The notes under the pieces were generated by a model. That model worked only from the letters and a program-made list of their open reading frames with translations. It had not been told where the DNA came from and did not search any database. Below are positions 34,046 to 45,434 of a stretch of 64,000 nucleotides of DNA, piece after piece. Every line of letters starts with the position of its first letter. Position 1 is the first letter of the stretch. The stretch is from Cordia subcordata. Taxonomy: Eukaryota; Streptophyta; Magnoliopsida; Boraginales; Cordiaceae. Made by a program: the position numbers and the translations under genes. Location: assembly GCA_028554755.1 (NCBI GenBank), contig JAPTOF010000020.1:9263501-9327500 (forward strand). Reading direction: 5' to 3'.

Positions 34046-37000
34046 TTATTCAACTAGTGATCGGGAGGGAGAATATAAGAAAGGCTTGGGAGGAATTTGC
34101 AAGGATTCCAAGTTCCCTTCTAACATTTCCACCACCTTAGTCATTGATGGTCGACTTGATGGATTTGTTTGTATGCACCACAAGCTCACCATAATCATCT
34201 TTCTTGCCTTTTCATTATCTCCTTCATCCAAAATTCCATCAAATCCAAGCTCTTCGTTTAGTTCGAGCTGCTTATAAATCCAATGTGGATAGTATATCTC
34301 ACTCGTACGATCTACTTCAACATTGACGTTCTTTCTTCCTGCAACCATTTCTAAAATCATCATGCCATAGCTATATACATCAGATTTATGAGAGACCCTA
34401 CCAAATGTTCTGCAAACAACTTCTGGAGCGATATACCCAATAGTCCCCCGAGCACCCAGTGTGGACACAATGCTCTTTGTCCGAGTACACAACTTAGAAA
34501 GTCCAAAATCAGAAATTTTTGGAGAAAAATCTTCATCAAGAAGAATGTTATGTGGCTTTATGTCAAAGTGCAGAATTTGAGTATTACAACGACAATGTAA
34601 ATACTCTAATCCTCGGGCAATCCCAATTGCAATTTTGTATAATGTTTGCCATCCCAATTGGCGATTTACCAATAACTCTTTCTCGTAGATGAACTTCTCA
34701 AGGGATCCATTAGGCATGAACTCATAGATTAAAGCTCGTTTGTTGTGGTCAAAACAGTATCCAAGAAGCTTGACAATATTAACATGAGATGTTCTACTAA
34801 TACTTGCCACCTCATTGGTAAATTCTTCTCCACTTCCCTTTGTCTCATCTAAGATTTTCACTGCAACTAGACTACCATCGTGAAGTTTTCCCTTATATAC
34901 AGAACCATAGCCTCCTTCACCAAGTCTAATCATAAAAGAGCTTGTCATTTTCTTAACATCAGAATATTGGTACCTTTTGGGAGCAAGTGAGCCATGGTTA
35001 TTTAAAAAGGTTTCCACATCTCGGTACTTGTCTCTCTTGAGATTGTAAGAAGAGTATTTCCTTTTGAAGCAAAAGACTAGAATCATGAGTGTCACAATTC
35101 CACCAGTTGAGGCAACTGCAATTAGTGAAGAGAAATAAATATATGCATTAGTACAAGAATCTTGAATTATGTACGTAGTTAACTGATGCAATTTACGTGA
35201 ATGTGCTGGACCAAGATCCTCCTCTATAATTAATGCTTATTATTGATCCTCTCCAATAATTAATATTTAGTCTAACATTCTAATAATACATCTTAACTAA
35301 TTAATTTTTTTTTAAATTTTGAAGTAAAATATTAGATTCTTTTTTGAAATAAATGGTTGAGATGCATTATTAGAATGTTAGAATAAAATCTTAATCAAGA
35401 GAGGATCCAGATCCGTATATAACAATGATTAATAGAAGTAGCAAATGCCAAGAATAAGTCACATTATATGACTTCCTTCACCAAAAATAAACTAAAACGA
35501 CAAAAAGTATATACTAAATTGTTTGTAGGATAAATTTTAGTGCCAGAGAAATCGTGGTTGCACTTGCTTAGCAATTTATCCGATATACTAGTTAGTTGTA
35601 AAGAACCTTTCAGAAGTTGAATTACAAAATTATGCGAAAATCCTGTTAAACATCTTGTATATATATGCATAGAACCGCTATATGTAAGTATAGAAACTAA
35701 TTGAAATTTTTGGTTGAATCGATGTCTACCTGCGGCGAAAGCAAGTGAAAACAGAACCACCGATGTTAAAAAAGTACTATGCGTTAAACATTGGCCACCT
35801 CTGAGGTGACAATCATAACAATCAGAAGAAAGATTCCATTCGAGATAAAATTTGGGAGCCAATGAATCGTACTAGTCCATAGGATCAAAAAATTGTTCAA
35901 AAATATCAATGAAACCATGGAAAGAAACTTCAGAACTGGTCCTGTTCCTAGGACGCCATATAATGAAGGTGACTACACAGATTATGAGGATCGAGAGCAC
36001 TCCACCTAAAACTACAAAATCATGGAAAGAAACTTCTGAAGTTGGATAGAAATTTTTAAAAGTTCTCTTGGAAATCTCGAATATATTCATATAATAGGTG
36101 CGTGGAAGTAAGTAGACTTATCGATGTTTTTGCTCAAATCAATATCTACCTGTGCCAAGAATCAAGCCAAGTTTACTTTTCCCTGCAGAACAAGTAAAAC
36201 AGAACAACCTATGTGACAAAAGATGCTATGTATCAATAATAAAGAAGGTAAGTTCCATTTAATTTGGATGCTTAAACCGTTGACATTGAAAATGAAAAAG
36301 ATCAACGGTATCTGATTATTGCAGAATTATACAGAAACTGTCAGGGTCATACAGATTTGGATTACCACAAAAGCTTGGTGGATATGCCTATTATACCTTT
36401 GTGGTGGATTTCCATTTTATGTCAAATTCGTCAGCCAAAAAATCAAACAAATCTTGACGTGGATTTGGACCTGGAAGTGCTGATGGCAGCTGAATAATTG
36501 AGCAGCCAGGTGGAAGAGGGAAAGGAGCCTTCGGAGTACTTGTATCATCTGCGTTTTTGAAGTATACACGGAAGTGATGGACAGATTCACCTTCATTGAA
36601 CTCCTCATAATCAGGAAATGGATTACTTAACGTCATGTTACCAGGATAACACTTGAACAATGTTATGATGTTGGGAGAGACTAGTGTAAATGATATTGAA
36701 GAAGTGTTTAGAAGAGAGAGATCAATGACTATCAAGCAACTCCTTCTATCAACAAGCCAGCGAAGTTGGATGGTATTGGTAGTTGTATTTACGTGCTGGA
36801 CTCCTATATTATGATGTGGTTAGATTTTTGGAGGCTGAGTATCACAACCAACCATACACAACCCACAATCTGGAGGTTCAGTTGATTTGAAGAAGGGAAA
36901 GCTCGTGTTTCCAGCACTTCCACATTCAAATGACTCGCTGCATTTTTGCCTACGATTTGTAATTCTCCCCCAGAGCCAAGGGAAAGATGAGAAGATGTGA

Positions 37001-38575
37001 AACAAAAAATGAAAATAAAGACGAGGAAAGAGCCATAGTGATAGATCGATAAACCTCGGTATTCAAGGTAATAGCTAGAGAAAGAATAACAAGAAGAAGA
37101 TGGGAACTGAGAGGCAGATACAAATGGCATAACAGTTTGTGAAGCTGATTATTTGGATTCTATTAATACTTCAACAGGTGCAACACGCAAGTTGACTTAG
37201 AAGTCTTGGCAAAAGACTTGACAAAGTAATAATAAGTGGGGCGATGTGGAAATTTTAATACGAAACCATTGGCTATGATACTATTCATCACTGAGATTGC
37301 GAGAGTTATTTCCTACTCATATTCCTGATTGACCAGCTATCAGCGGACTTGACTTGTTGACTTTTCAACACGTTATTTTCATCCATTTAACCCAATCTCA
37401 ATATGAACACAATGCTTCGATACTACAACGGAAAGGGATTGGAAAGGAAGCCAAAAGAAAAATAATAAAGGAAAATAATAAGTCAATGTTTTCTCAGTTT
37501 TATATTAAAAGGAAGATTATAATTGTATGTACCTGTGCCAAGAATCAGGTCAAGCTTATGGGTCTTCGAGGTCGAGCCATGATTGGAGACACAATTAGAG
37601 GGCGCTGGGGGACTACTGTCATTCCCGTTAAATAAAGGAGAGAGAAAAGAAAGGAAGGAAAAAGAAATGAATCAGGCCAAGCTTATGATTTCTTACAGAA
37701 CAATCAATGTTGAAAGAATGATATCCATTAATGACAAAGTAAATGAGTTCAATTTAATTAGGATGCTTAAAACCTTGATATTGAAATGAAAAACATCAAC
37801 TGCATCTCGTTGTAGGAAATTCAACATATGCAGAAGCAATCTTAGGTAATATGAATATGCCTATACCTCCAGCGCTTCCGATTTGATTCCACTCAATTTG
37901 ACATCCACGCTGGTGACAATCAGCAGAAACATTCCATTTGATCTCAAATTCATCAGCCAATAACTCAGGCAAGCTGGGACGTGAATATGGACATCGGGGT
38001 GCTAATGGCAGCTGAACAGTTGAGCAGCCATGTGGAAGAGGGCCGGTAGCACTAGAAGTACTTGTATCATTTGGATTTTTAAAGTATACAGTGAAGCCAT
38101 GGTGATGTTTACATCGGTCGAACTTGTGAAAACCAGGAAATGGATCACCTAATGGCGGGTCTATATCATGACATTTGAACAATGTGATGTTGGGAGAGAC
38201 TGTAAATGATATCAAAGAAGTGTTTAGATGAGAGAGATCAATGAAATTACAGCAACTCGTTTTATCAAGCCAACGAACAGGGATGGTATTGGTAGTTGTG
38301 TTTACGGGTCGCAATCCCATAATATTATACTCATCATCACATCCCTCTGGGGACAGCTTGATTTTTGGATGTGGCTTAGCATCACAATCAACCTTGTACA
38401 ACCCACAATCTGGGGGTTCAGTGGATTTGAAGAAGGGGAAGCTCATCTCTCCAAGACTTCCACATTCAAATGACTCGCTGCATTTTGCCTCCGATTTGTA
38501 ATTCTCCCCCAGAGTGATGAGAAACATGAGAACATGTGAAAAAGATAAGGAAACTCGAGAACAGGAAAGACCCAT
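34046..38575 (-). CDS. LRK10L-type receptor-like kinase (leaf rust 10-like), three-exon model
   Basis: The exons are 38575-37867, 36182-36150 and 35115-34046 (1812 nt, 603 residues). Each junction has GT/AG and matching phase. Exon 1: signal peptide, then the cysteine-rich GUB_WAK ectodomain (CSESFECG...FPFF...PPDCGL) and a C-terminal cysteine cluster (DCHQRGCQ). Exon 2 (33 nt) plus the start of exon 3 encode one membrane span (LGLILGT/VASTGGIVTLMILVFCF). The kinase has a glycine loop GEGGYGSV, AVK lysine, HFDIKPHN catalytic loop, DFG and APE. Asp is preceded by Phe, so it is a non-RD kinase, typical of defence receptors. It sits in the plasma membrane. Ligand unknown. A frameshifted extra ectodomain exon lies in intron 1, so transcripts must skip it. 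Confidence 0.68.
35740..35862 (-). pseudogene. LRK10L ectodomain tail fragment
   Basis: The frame reads FYLEWNLSSDCYDCHLRGGQC, the conserved end of the WAK-associated C-terminal domain (C-x2-C-x3-GG-x-C), then loses similarity. The body of the domain is not attached. It belongs to the broken copy whose first part lies at 36391-37130. Confidence 0.6.
35872..36033 (-). other. Possible alternative last exon: membrane span then stop (kinase-less receptor)
   Basis: After the acceptor-like 'ttttgtag', the frame VLGGVLSILIICVVTFIIW encodes a second membrane span, followed by a tail and a stop. It starts in the same phase as exon 3 of the LRK10L gene, so exon 2 could splice to either. Its use would yield an ectodomain plus membrane anchor without kinase. 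It may instead be a leftover from a duplicated gene. Confidence 0.4.
36391..37130 (-). pseudogene. LRK10L ectodomain exon, frameshifted copy
   Basis: The frame 37005-36820 carries CSESFECGSAGNTSFPFFK and PPDCGL. The frame 36735-36391 carries LSLLNTSSISFTLVSPN, LFKCY and the domain's end at FDIKWKS. The two are out of frame with each other, and the leader (37130-) is in the wrong frame too. A donor-like 'aaag|gtataa' follows. It ends in a different phase (0) from exon 1 of the intact gene (1), so it cannot replace it. Confidence 0.75.
37500..37790 (-). repeat. Repeated LRK10L intron segment with mini-exon-like sequence
   Basis: It carries 'cttgacctgattcttggcac' followed by ag|gtac, homologous to the 33-nt exon 2 at 36182-36150 but with a changed acceptor side. 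Related segments occur at about 49,860-50,060 and 50,250-50,470. They track tandem copies of the receptor gene. Confidence 0.6.
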
Positions 38576-39017
38576 TACTTTACTGAATTAACAGATAAAA
38601 GAATAGCAACAAGAAGCTATGAATAGGGTATGAATCACCTACTGTTTGTGAACTATAGTTTTGTTTCTTCATAATATATTCTCTTATTTCGTATGTACAA
38701 CACGTAAGTTTAGTGAAAAAACAAAAGTTGACTTGGAATTCTTTGCAAAGACTAAAAACAAAAAAGAAAGAAGAGGTGATAAGTGGACTCCATGTAAAAA
38801 CTTTAGTATCTATTTTTTTTTTATGAGAGAAATTTAATTTGTGAAATTGTATTATCCCGATGTTTGTAAAATCTGATTACTAATTGATAAATCAAGATGC
38901 AATAACCCACTCTTTTAGTATCTAGCTACCAAAAAGGTTAATTACTTCTCAAATGCTTTCCAAACTACGTTTGCCCCACGTATTGTAATACCAGGAAAAG
39001 AGGAAGCAGAGGAATAT
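38576..39017. other. Upstream region of the LRK10L gene
   Basis: AT-rich, presumably containing the promoter. It shares 'caacacgcaagttgacttgg-a' elements with 37,170-37,215 and 41,452-41,480. No TATA box is assigned with confidence. Confidence 0.45.
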
Positions 39018-39025
39018 TGTAGAAT

Positions 39026-39887
39026 TAGGAGTGAGTATTTGGTGATAATCGAACCCAAAATCAAATTTAACTAACCAAATTTATGAATTATTAAAAATTG
39101 CTAATTGAAACGAAACCAAACGACACAATTAACCGAAATTATTTTAACCGACTTTCGGGTTCGGTTTCGGTTGCATTTGCTATAAAAAGAAAGACAACTT
39201 ACACAACGAAATTTTCAATTAGCTAACTGCTAAGTCGCTAAGGCAAATAAAAAAATAAATAAATAAATAAATAACTTTTCAAACAAAACAGAAAATAAAA
39301 AATAAATTTTACCACAAAGAAATTTGCAGCTGCTAAGTTGCTAAGGGCAATTAAAAAAAAGAGAAAAATAACTTTTCCCAAAAAAAAAACAAAAATAAAA
39401 AATAAAGAATCTTAACATCCATTTGATATCTTTCTAGCTAGATTACAACAGCAGCCATTATTGTTATTTCGTCTTTCTAGCTAGATTGCAAGAGCAGCCA
39501 TGAGTCCCATGCCGGCGTGGCGTGAGGTCTCACTGTCTCAGGCTTTGAATCTTGAGGGAGGCGGCCGTCAGAAATGTATGTGAAGGCGTGAAGTGAGATA
39601 GGCATAAAGAAGATGGCTAATATATAAAGGTGGCTGCTCTCCGAAATTGAATATAGGTGTCCTATTTTTTTTCTTTTATACCTAGGAAAAACTACGTCGT
39701 TTTAAAATTTTGATTATTTAGTTTATAACCGATTTTTAGTAAATTACCCGAAATTAAACTGAACTCCAAAATTATCTAAAATTGCTAACTGAAATCGAAA
39801 TAGATGTATAATTAACATAACGGAATTTTAAATTTTGGTTAAGTTCTGCTCGGTTATTTGATTAAAATCGAATAATGCTCGCCCCTA
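39026..39887. mobile_element. Non-autonomous hAT element, 862 bp
   Basis: The ends TAGGAGTGAGTATT (39026) and the complement of TAGGGGCGAGCATT (ending 39887) form inverted repeats. The flanks are a perfect 8-bp duplication TGTAGAAT (39018-39025, 39888-39895). Subterminal 'aaccgaaatt/ttcggtt' repeats match the other hAT elements here. It contains no ORF, only an (AAAT)n run near 39,250. Perfect target duplication implies a later insertion than 25893-30296. Confidence 0.9.
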
Positions 39888-39921
39888 TGTAGAATGGTCG
39901 TCGTGATTTAATGGTTACGAT

Positions 39922-40248
39922 TTGGCGCCTGTAGAAGTGGTGAAATTAGCATATTTTTTTAACATTGGAACACTCGTGGATTGCACAACCACATGGGATT
40001 CAATTATCAATTTGGCTATGGAATATAATGCCGTGAATTGTCATGAGACCCATAAAATGCTGCACTGCTGGAACGATTGCATCGGGCAGAATCTCTCTCT
40101 CAATGTGCAATTTTGCCGCATTATTGGGTCATATTCATGTATTGTTATTGAAACTTTGGCTCGTGATTTTAGGGGAGGAAAAAACTATTGGCTCGTGATT
40201 CCTTGCAAAACCATCTCCTTCTTCCAGGATTATAAATGGGTGTTGTGA
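39922..40248 (+). other. Unrecognised 108-codon ORF
   Basis: An open frame just right of the hAT element with no domain that I recognise. Cysteine-containing, no signal peptide and no flanking splice pattern. It could be chance or a fragment of a decayed gene. Confidence 0.2.
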
Positions 40249-40446
40249 AGCAATCCTTAGTTCAAAGTTAAAGAGCCATAGAGATGATCGCTATACAAGA
40301 CAAGAAGAAGGTAGGAAGAAGAAACAGATTGTAAAATCATGTGAAAGTGTTAATTTCATGAGAAGTCCCTGTTTTTTAATTAGAGACATTCATATTAATC
40401 TCTAATGTTTTATAAATATGGTCAAGTTAGTTCTTATTATTTAAAA

Positions 40447-40985
40447 GAGTAAATGACATATTACCCCCTGTAATTTGACATAAATGTGCAATACCCCCTG
40501 AAGTCTCAAAATTATCTGATTACCCCCTCGAACTTCTTAAACATGTGCAAATTACCCTCCTGCTGTCTGTTTTTGGTTAGTTTTGACGGAAGTTGGAGTC
40601 TACGCGCGTGTGTTTGCGTTTTTCATTGCATAATATATAGAGTAAATGGCATATTACCCTCCTGTAGTATGGCTTAAGTGCGCAATACCCCCCCTGAAGT
40701 CTCAAAATTACCCCCTTGAGTTTTCAGGGAGTGAATGAGTTAAGCGTTTTTATAAAAAGTGTAAGGGTTTAAATGGTCCAAAATATTTAGTTTTTATATA
40801 TATTATGTAATGAAAAACGATACACATGTGCGTAGAATTCAATTTCCGTCAAAACTAACCGAAAAAAACGGCGAGGGGTAGTGAGCACACTTTTAAAAAG
40901 TTCGAGTAGGTAATTAGTAGTTTTGAGACTTCAGGGGGTATTGTGCATTTATGCCAAACTACAGGGAGTAATATGCCATTTACTT
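40447..40985. mobile_element. Mutator-type MITE with long inverted repeats
   Basis: The terminal parts GAGTAAATGACATATTACCC and AAGTAAATGGCATATTACTC (right end, complement) extend into inverted repeats of about 100 bp ('caataccccctgaagtctcaaaatta'). The flanks are a 9-bp duplication TATTTAAAA (40438-40446, 40986-40994). The left arm is present twice (from 40447 and from about 40,641), so it looks like a nested or partly duplicated copy. A diverged single arm lies at about 41,112-41,290. Confidence 0.8.
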
Positions 40986-40994
40986 TATTTAAAA

Positions 40995-41440
40995 TAATTC
41001 ATATTAGTTCTCAATAAAATTACGTTTGTTTCTTGACTATATATATATACATTTATGTATATGTATATGTATATACATATATACATACATATATACATAC
41101 ATATATATATGAGTAAATTATATATTAGCCTCATGTACTATGACCTATGTGCACTACATCCCATGTAGTATCAAAATTAGCTAATTGCCAACCTGAAGTT
41201 CTTAAAAGTGTGCAAAATATTCTCTTAAAGTTTTTTAAAAGTGTACAAAATACCTCCTTGAATGAGTAATTAACTGGTTTTGATACTACAAAAAATATGG
41301 TGCACATATGTTAGAATAAATGGGGTTTATTAGCTAGTTGCAATATTATAAGAATGTGATACATATTATAAGAATGTGATACATATAGGTAAGAGTACAA
41401 GAAGTTAATATTTAATTTACTATATATATGTATATATTGC
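40995..41440. repeat. Microsatellite and MITE arm remnant
   Basis: A TATATAC/ATGTAT-rich tract at 41,037-41,112 is followed by a diverged copy of the MITE left arm (about 41,112-41,290). A 21-bp unit 'atattataagaatgtgatac' is duplicated at about 41,346-41,386. No gene. Confidence 0.6.
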
Positions 41441-41776
41441 TTCAGCTGGTGCAACACGCAAGTTGATGACTTGGAAATCTTGGCAAAAGACTTGGCGAAG
41501 TGCTAACAAGTGCTAACAAGTGGGGCCATGTGGAAAATGTAACGCGGCCTCATCGGCTAGAATACTATTCATGACTGAGATTGCAAGAGTATTTTCCAAC
41601 TTATATTCCTGATTATTCCGGATTGCCCAGCTATCAGCAGACTTGACTTGTTGACTCTTCAACATATATTCTCGTCCATATAACCCAGCTCAATATGTGT
41701 TTAGATAATAAGAGGAAAGGGATGGAAAGAAGCTACAGAAAATTATAATATAAAAGAATGAGTCAGAGTTTGTATG
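41440..41776 (-). repeat. Duplicated 5' flank of an LRK10L gene, cut by a solo LTR
   Basis: Matches 37,150-37,480 block by block ('caacacgcaagttga', 'atactattcat-actgagattg', 'tgacttgttgact-ttcaaca'). The coding part that should follow is absent. It marks another former copy of the receptor unit. Confidence 0.7.
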
Positions 41777-44700
41777 TGTCACGCCCCGAAAACTTAAGGC
41801 TTGAGACGCGACACGCCGTGGACCAAGAGGAGTGAACCCCTCGAACCACAAGACTACTAAAATTTCAATAACCAAACAGAGCACTAAATACCATAAATTA
41901 TTGAAACAAAAACTATGAGCTCCAACATGTAGCAAGAAAACTCCAAATAACTATTACAAGTTTTCGCCAAACCAGCACATCTAACATGGACCAAAAATAT
42001 CAAAGCAGTCTCTTATCACTAAGATCTAATTCTCAAAATACTCTTAAATATAAGGTCATTCCCTATCGCAAACGTGCATCCTCTTACTCGTGATCATCTG
42101 TAAGAACATAAAAATATAAGGGTGAGCGAATCGAATGCTCAGTAAGTAAGAGTCTTTCCCCCAAGATAGAACAAACGTGAATATCAGAATAATAGGAAAG
42201 CTAAAACAAGATAACACGTTCCCTGAAGGACATTAAAGAAATATGGGAGCGCATAGATTAAAATTTATAATAATCATAGCAATAATTTAACTCGCAAAAG
42301 AATATATACTGAAAATCATGTAACCTGAGTTGTGACTATACTGTAGCGTTTTAATCATAATAAAGTCATGATGAGGGTACAAAGCCCTCAAATCTCAATC
42401 ATGATTATATCAAAAGATAGGTATAAGGCCCCCACTGGCACACATGATATGGGTACAAGGCCCCCACAGGCGCTCACATGATAGGGGAGTATACCCCAAC
42501 AAGCTCAAACAAACATGAAATGGGATCCCAAAATTTCACGAGAGAGCGAATATTCGCCAATCAAGTCATATCATATTTTGTCAAGTCGTGTATCAAATCA
42601 TATCATATCAAGTCGGATAATATTATGATAAAACGCTACATCATAGCACTACATAAATTATTGGGGTCAATCTTAAACAAGATAATAGTAGTGAAAAAGG
42701 ATAGTTACTTAGAATTGAGGATCAGGAGAAAAGAATCGAATTGGATCATGTGATAAGAATAAAGGTGAATTTATTTTTCCCAAGCATGACTAATACAATA
42801 ACCATGTCATAAGTAAATAGACATGACAAAGAGTCCACTGGTCAATGAATTTGGTTTCTAAACATAAAGTGGTAGACTACTGACATGAGTGAGGATCATA
42901 TAACTTTCCGGTCGAAGAAACCAAGTCACCAAAAGAAGGTCAAAATCGTACACGCTGGCCAAGGCAGTGAACAGAGAATTTTTGAACCATAATTTCACGA
43001 AGTATAAAACTTGAATGAAGCAAGTGAGAATTATTCTTTTTCTTTTAAAGAAAATCAGATAGCAACGCAAGGGTAAGAAATAATATGAGTTAGTGAAAAA
43101 CTCAATAATAATTGTAATAATAACAAAAATAATAATAATAACAATAAAAAAAATAAATAAATAAAATAAGAGAAATAGTTATTATTAATTCACAAATTTA
43201 ATAATAGAGTAATAATAATAAATGAGTAAAAACTCGTTCCCAACTTGTCAACTTGGGAGATACTGAAGCATGAAAACATAAGAATCTTTTGTTCTTTTTG
43301 GTTAGTCATAGAAGAAAATTTTCACAAACAGACGACCCTTCGTAATCAAGATTAGAAATTTTCTTTCAAGATTAAAAGCTTGCGTCATAAAATCTAAAAA
43401 TTAATAAAATAATCATAAATCAAATATTACAAAAAAAAACGTCAACCCCATAAATTATTAAGATTTTTTTTTCTTTTGTCTCGAAAGAACATGTACATCA
43501 GAAATACAATAAAATAATATAAAATAAACTATAATACAATTCATGAAATCTAGAATAGAATTTAATTGCAAAATCATTTAGATGTATTGAAAATAACTTT
43601 CTCATCAATAAGAATCCAAACTAGGCTTGGAGATCATGTATATATATTTATATATAAGATACAGAAAAAAAATAATAAAAATAAACCTCAAACTCTGAAT
43701 AGTCAAACCAAAACCGCCAACAAAGTTTAGGTCATGAAATACAAAGGGAATAAAATTTATTTCTCCTTTGGATCAAAACTGAAATAAAAGCAAAGGAAAT
43801 AAAATGACTAACAGAGCCAAGACAAGAGGAATTTGAAAAGAAGTATATTGTATTGGCCATGTCTAACTTGTGAAACCAATACTAAAGCAATGCGAACTTT
43901 TATGTGAATACATGTATATATGTCTTAAAATGATTAACTTCCATACGCTGACGAAAAAAAAATTAAATTAAATTAAACGAAAAAGAGCTCAGACCAATGG
44001 AAGTTTAAAATTCTATGAAATGGCCATGTTCTGGCGTCGTAAGTAGTTTCAGATTTTTTTTTTTTTGGTTCCTAAATAAGTAGCCTTTGCAGAGTCTTTG
44101 ACAAAATTTTGAAGAAAACAAAATCCAAAGAATTGAAGGAGACGTCATCTATTATTTGACTAGATCAGATTCAGCCAACTCGCGTGGCCATCACCTGTGC
44201 ATATGTTTTTGTGAGATAAAAAGGGACTGTGGGCTACATAGCAGGAGCCATGAGGAATTGATGAATTCAACCTAAATATACAAATGAAAGCTTCTGTGAT
44301 TGATTGAATGGAAATAACGATCAAGGCATGATATAAATTAGTTCAAGTAACAATATCAAATCTAAACGGTATTTATGAGATACGCAAAAATAGATGAGGG
44401 AATTTGGAATACGAATTAACCCCACTTACCTCAACTCTTAAATTCTGAAATTCTTCAATCTACAACTGAAAATACCCTTGAAATTAGCCCTTAAAGAAAG
44501 AATAAATGTCTAACTTGGTTTTCTAGGGTTCTTCGTATTTTTTTGAGAAGAGAGAAGCGTAGGAAAAAAAAATATGTATATAATAATGAAAGGAATAATA
44601 TATATATATAAGAGTCCTATGTCAAAGACTACCTGGTCAAATTTTATCTTATCTATTTTATTATTAATGTATTATTATTATTATTAAAGAGTCCCCACTA

Positions 44701-44797
44701 ATAACAACTACCACCCCTCAACTACCACTATTGAAACGTGTTTCTAGTGATTGAGTTAAAAATAAATAAATAAATAAATAAGTAACTGGTCCTTACA
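41777..44797. mobile_element. Solo LTR of about 3.0 kb (probably Ty3/Gypsy)
   Basis: It begins TGTCACGCCCCGAAAACTTA and ends CTGGTCCTTACA (TG...CA). The flanks are a perfect 5-bp duplication GTATG (41772-41776, 44798-44802). No ORF, primer site or second LTR is present, as expected after LTR-LTR recombination. The length and the TGTCACGCCCCG end resemble long-LTR Gypsy elements such as Tekay/Del, which is inference only. It contains short internal repeats at about 42,365-42,490 ('ggtacaaggcccccac'). Confidence 0.85.
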
Positions 44798-44802
44798 GTA
44801 TG

Positions 44803-45430
44803 ACTGGACGTTTTCAAAAATTATGGGGTCTAATTGCCCCCTTCTTCTAAAGGACGTTTTGTCTTTGCCTGAGCTTATGATTGTCATTGGTTTACGGATG
44901 GAACAAAGCACTCATAGCATCCCAACTCTAATACAAGTTGAGGGACTAAAAATTCGTTTTGAAAGTTATGACTCTCAAATGTCCTCCAGCCCACAGTTTA
45001 AGGACTTGTCCACATTCTATTAACATGCTTATTGAACATAAAGAATAGTTATGTCCAAAAGAGTGGATTCGGATCGCCAAGTACTTTACATATAAAAGTT
45101 CTACCATTATGAATGTACTACAGCGAAAAAAAGAAAAAGGAAGGATATTTGCGTCCCTTATTTTTTAGCATTAGACTACCACTTTTTTTTTTTCTCTTCT
45201 TAGGTCCTTTATTATGTTGTTGTTTGTTAAAATTAATGAAAAGTTGACTAAATTCACCAGATGTCATTTTTGTTTTTTGCATGATTCATAAATCACTTTG
45301 ATGTGTGAAAAAATAAAAAATATAAAAAAAGAAATATTAGTCATGGTGGGTGTAGGAGAGTTTACACTAAATTCATGGGGCAGATTGGCATTAAGTTGAA
45401 ATAGATACGTAGACGAGACAAAAATTGATT
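44803..45430. other. Intergenic stretch, nothing recognised
   Basis: A 66-codon plus frame (44823-45023) has no recognisable domain. The remainder is AT-rich. Confidence 0.5.
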
Positions 45431-45434
45431 ATTT

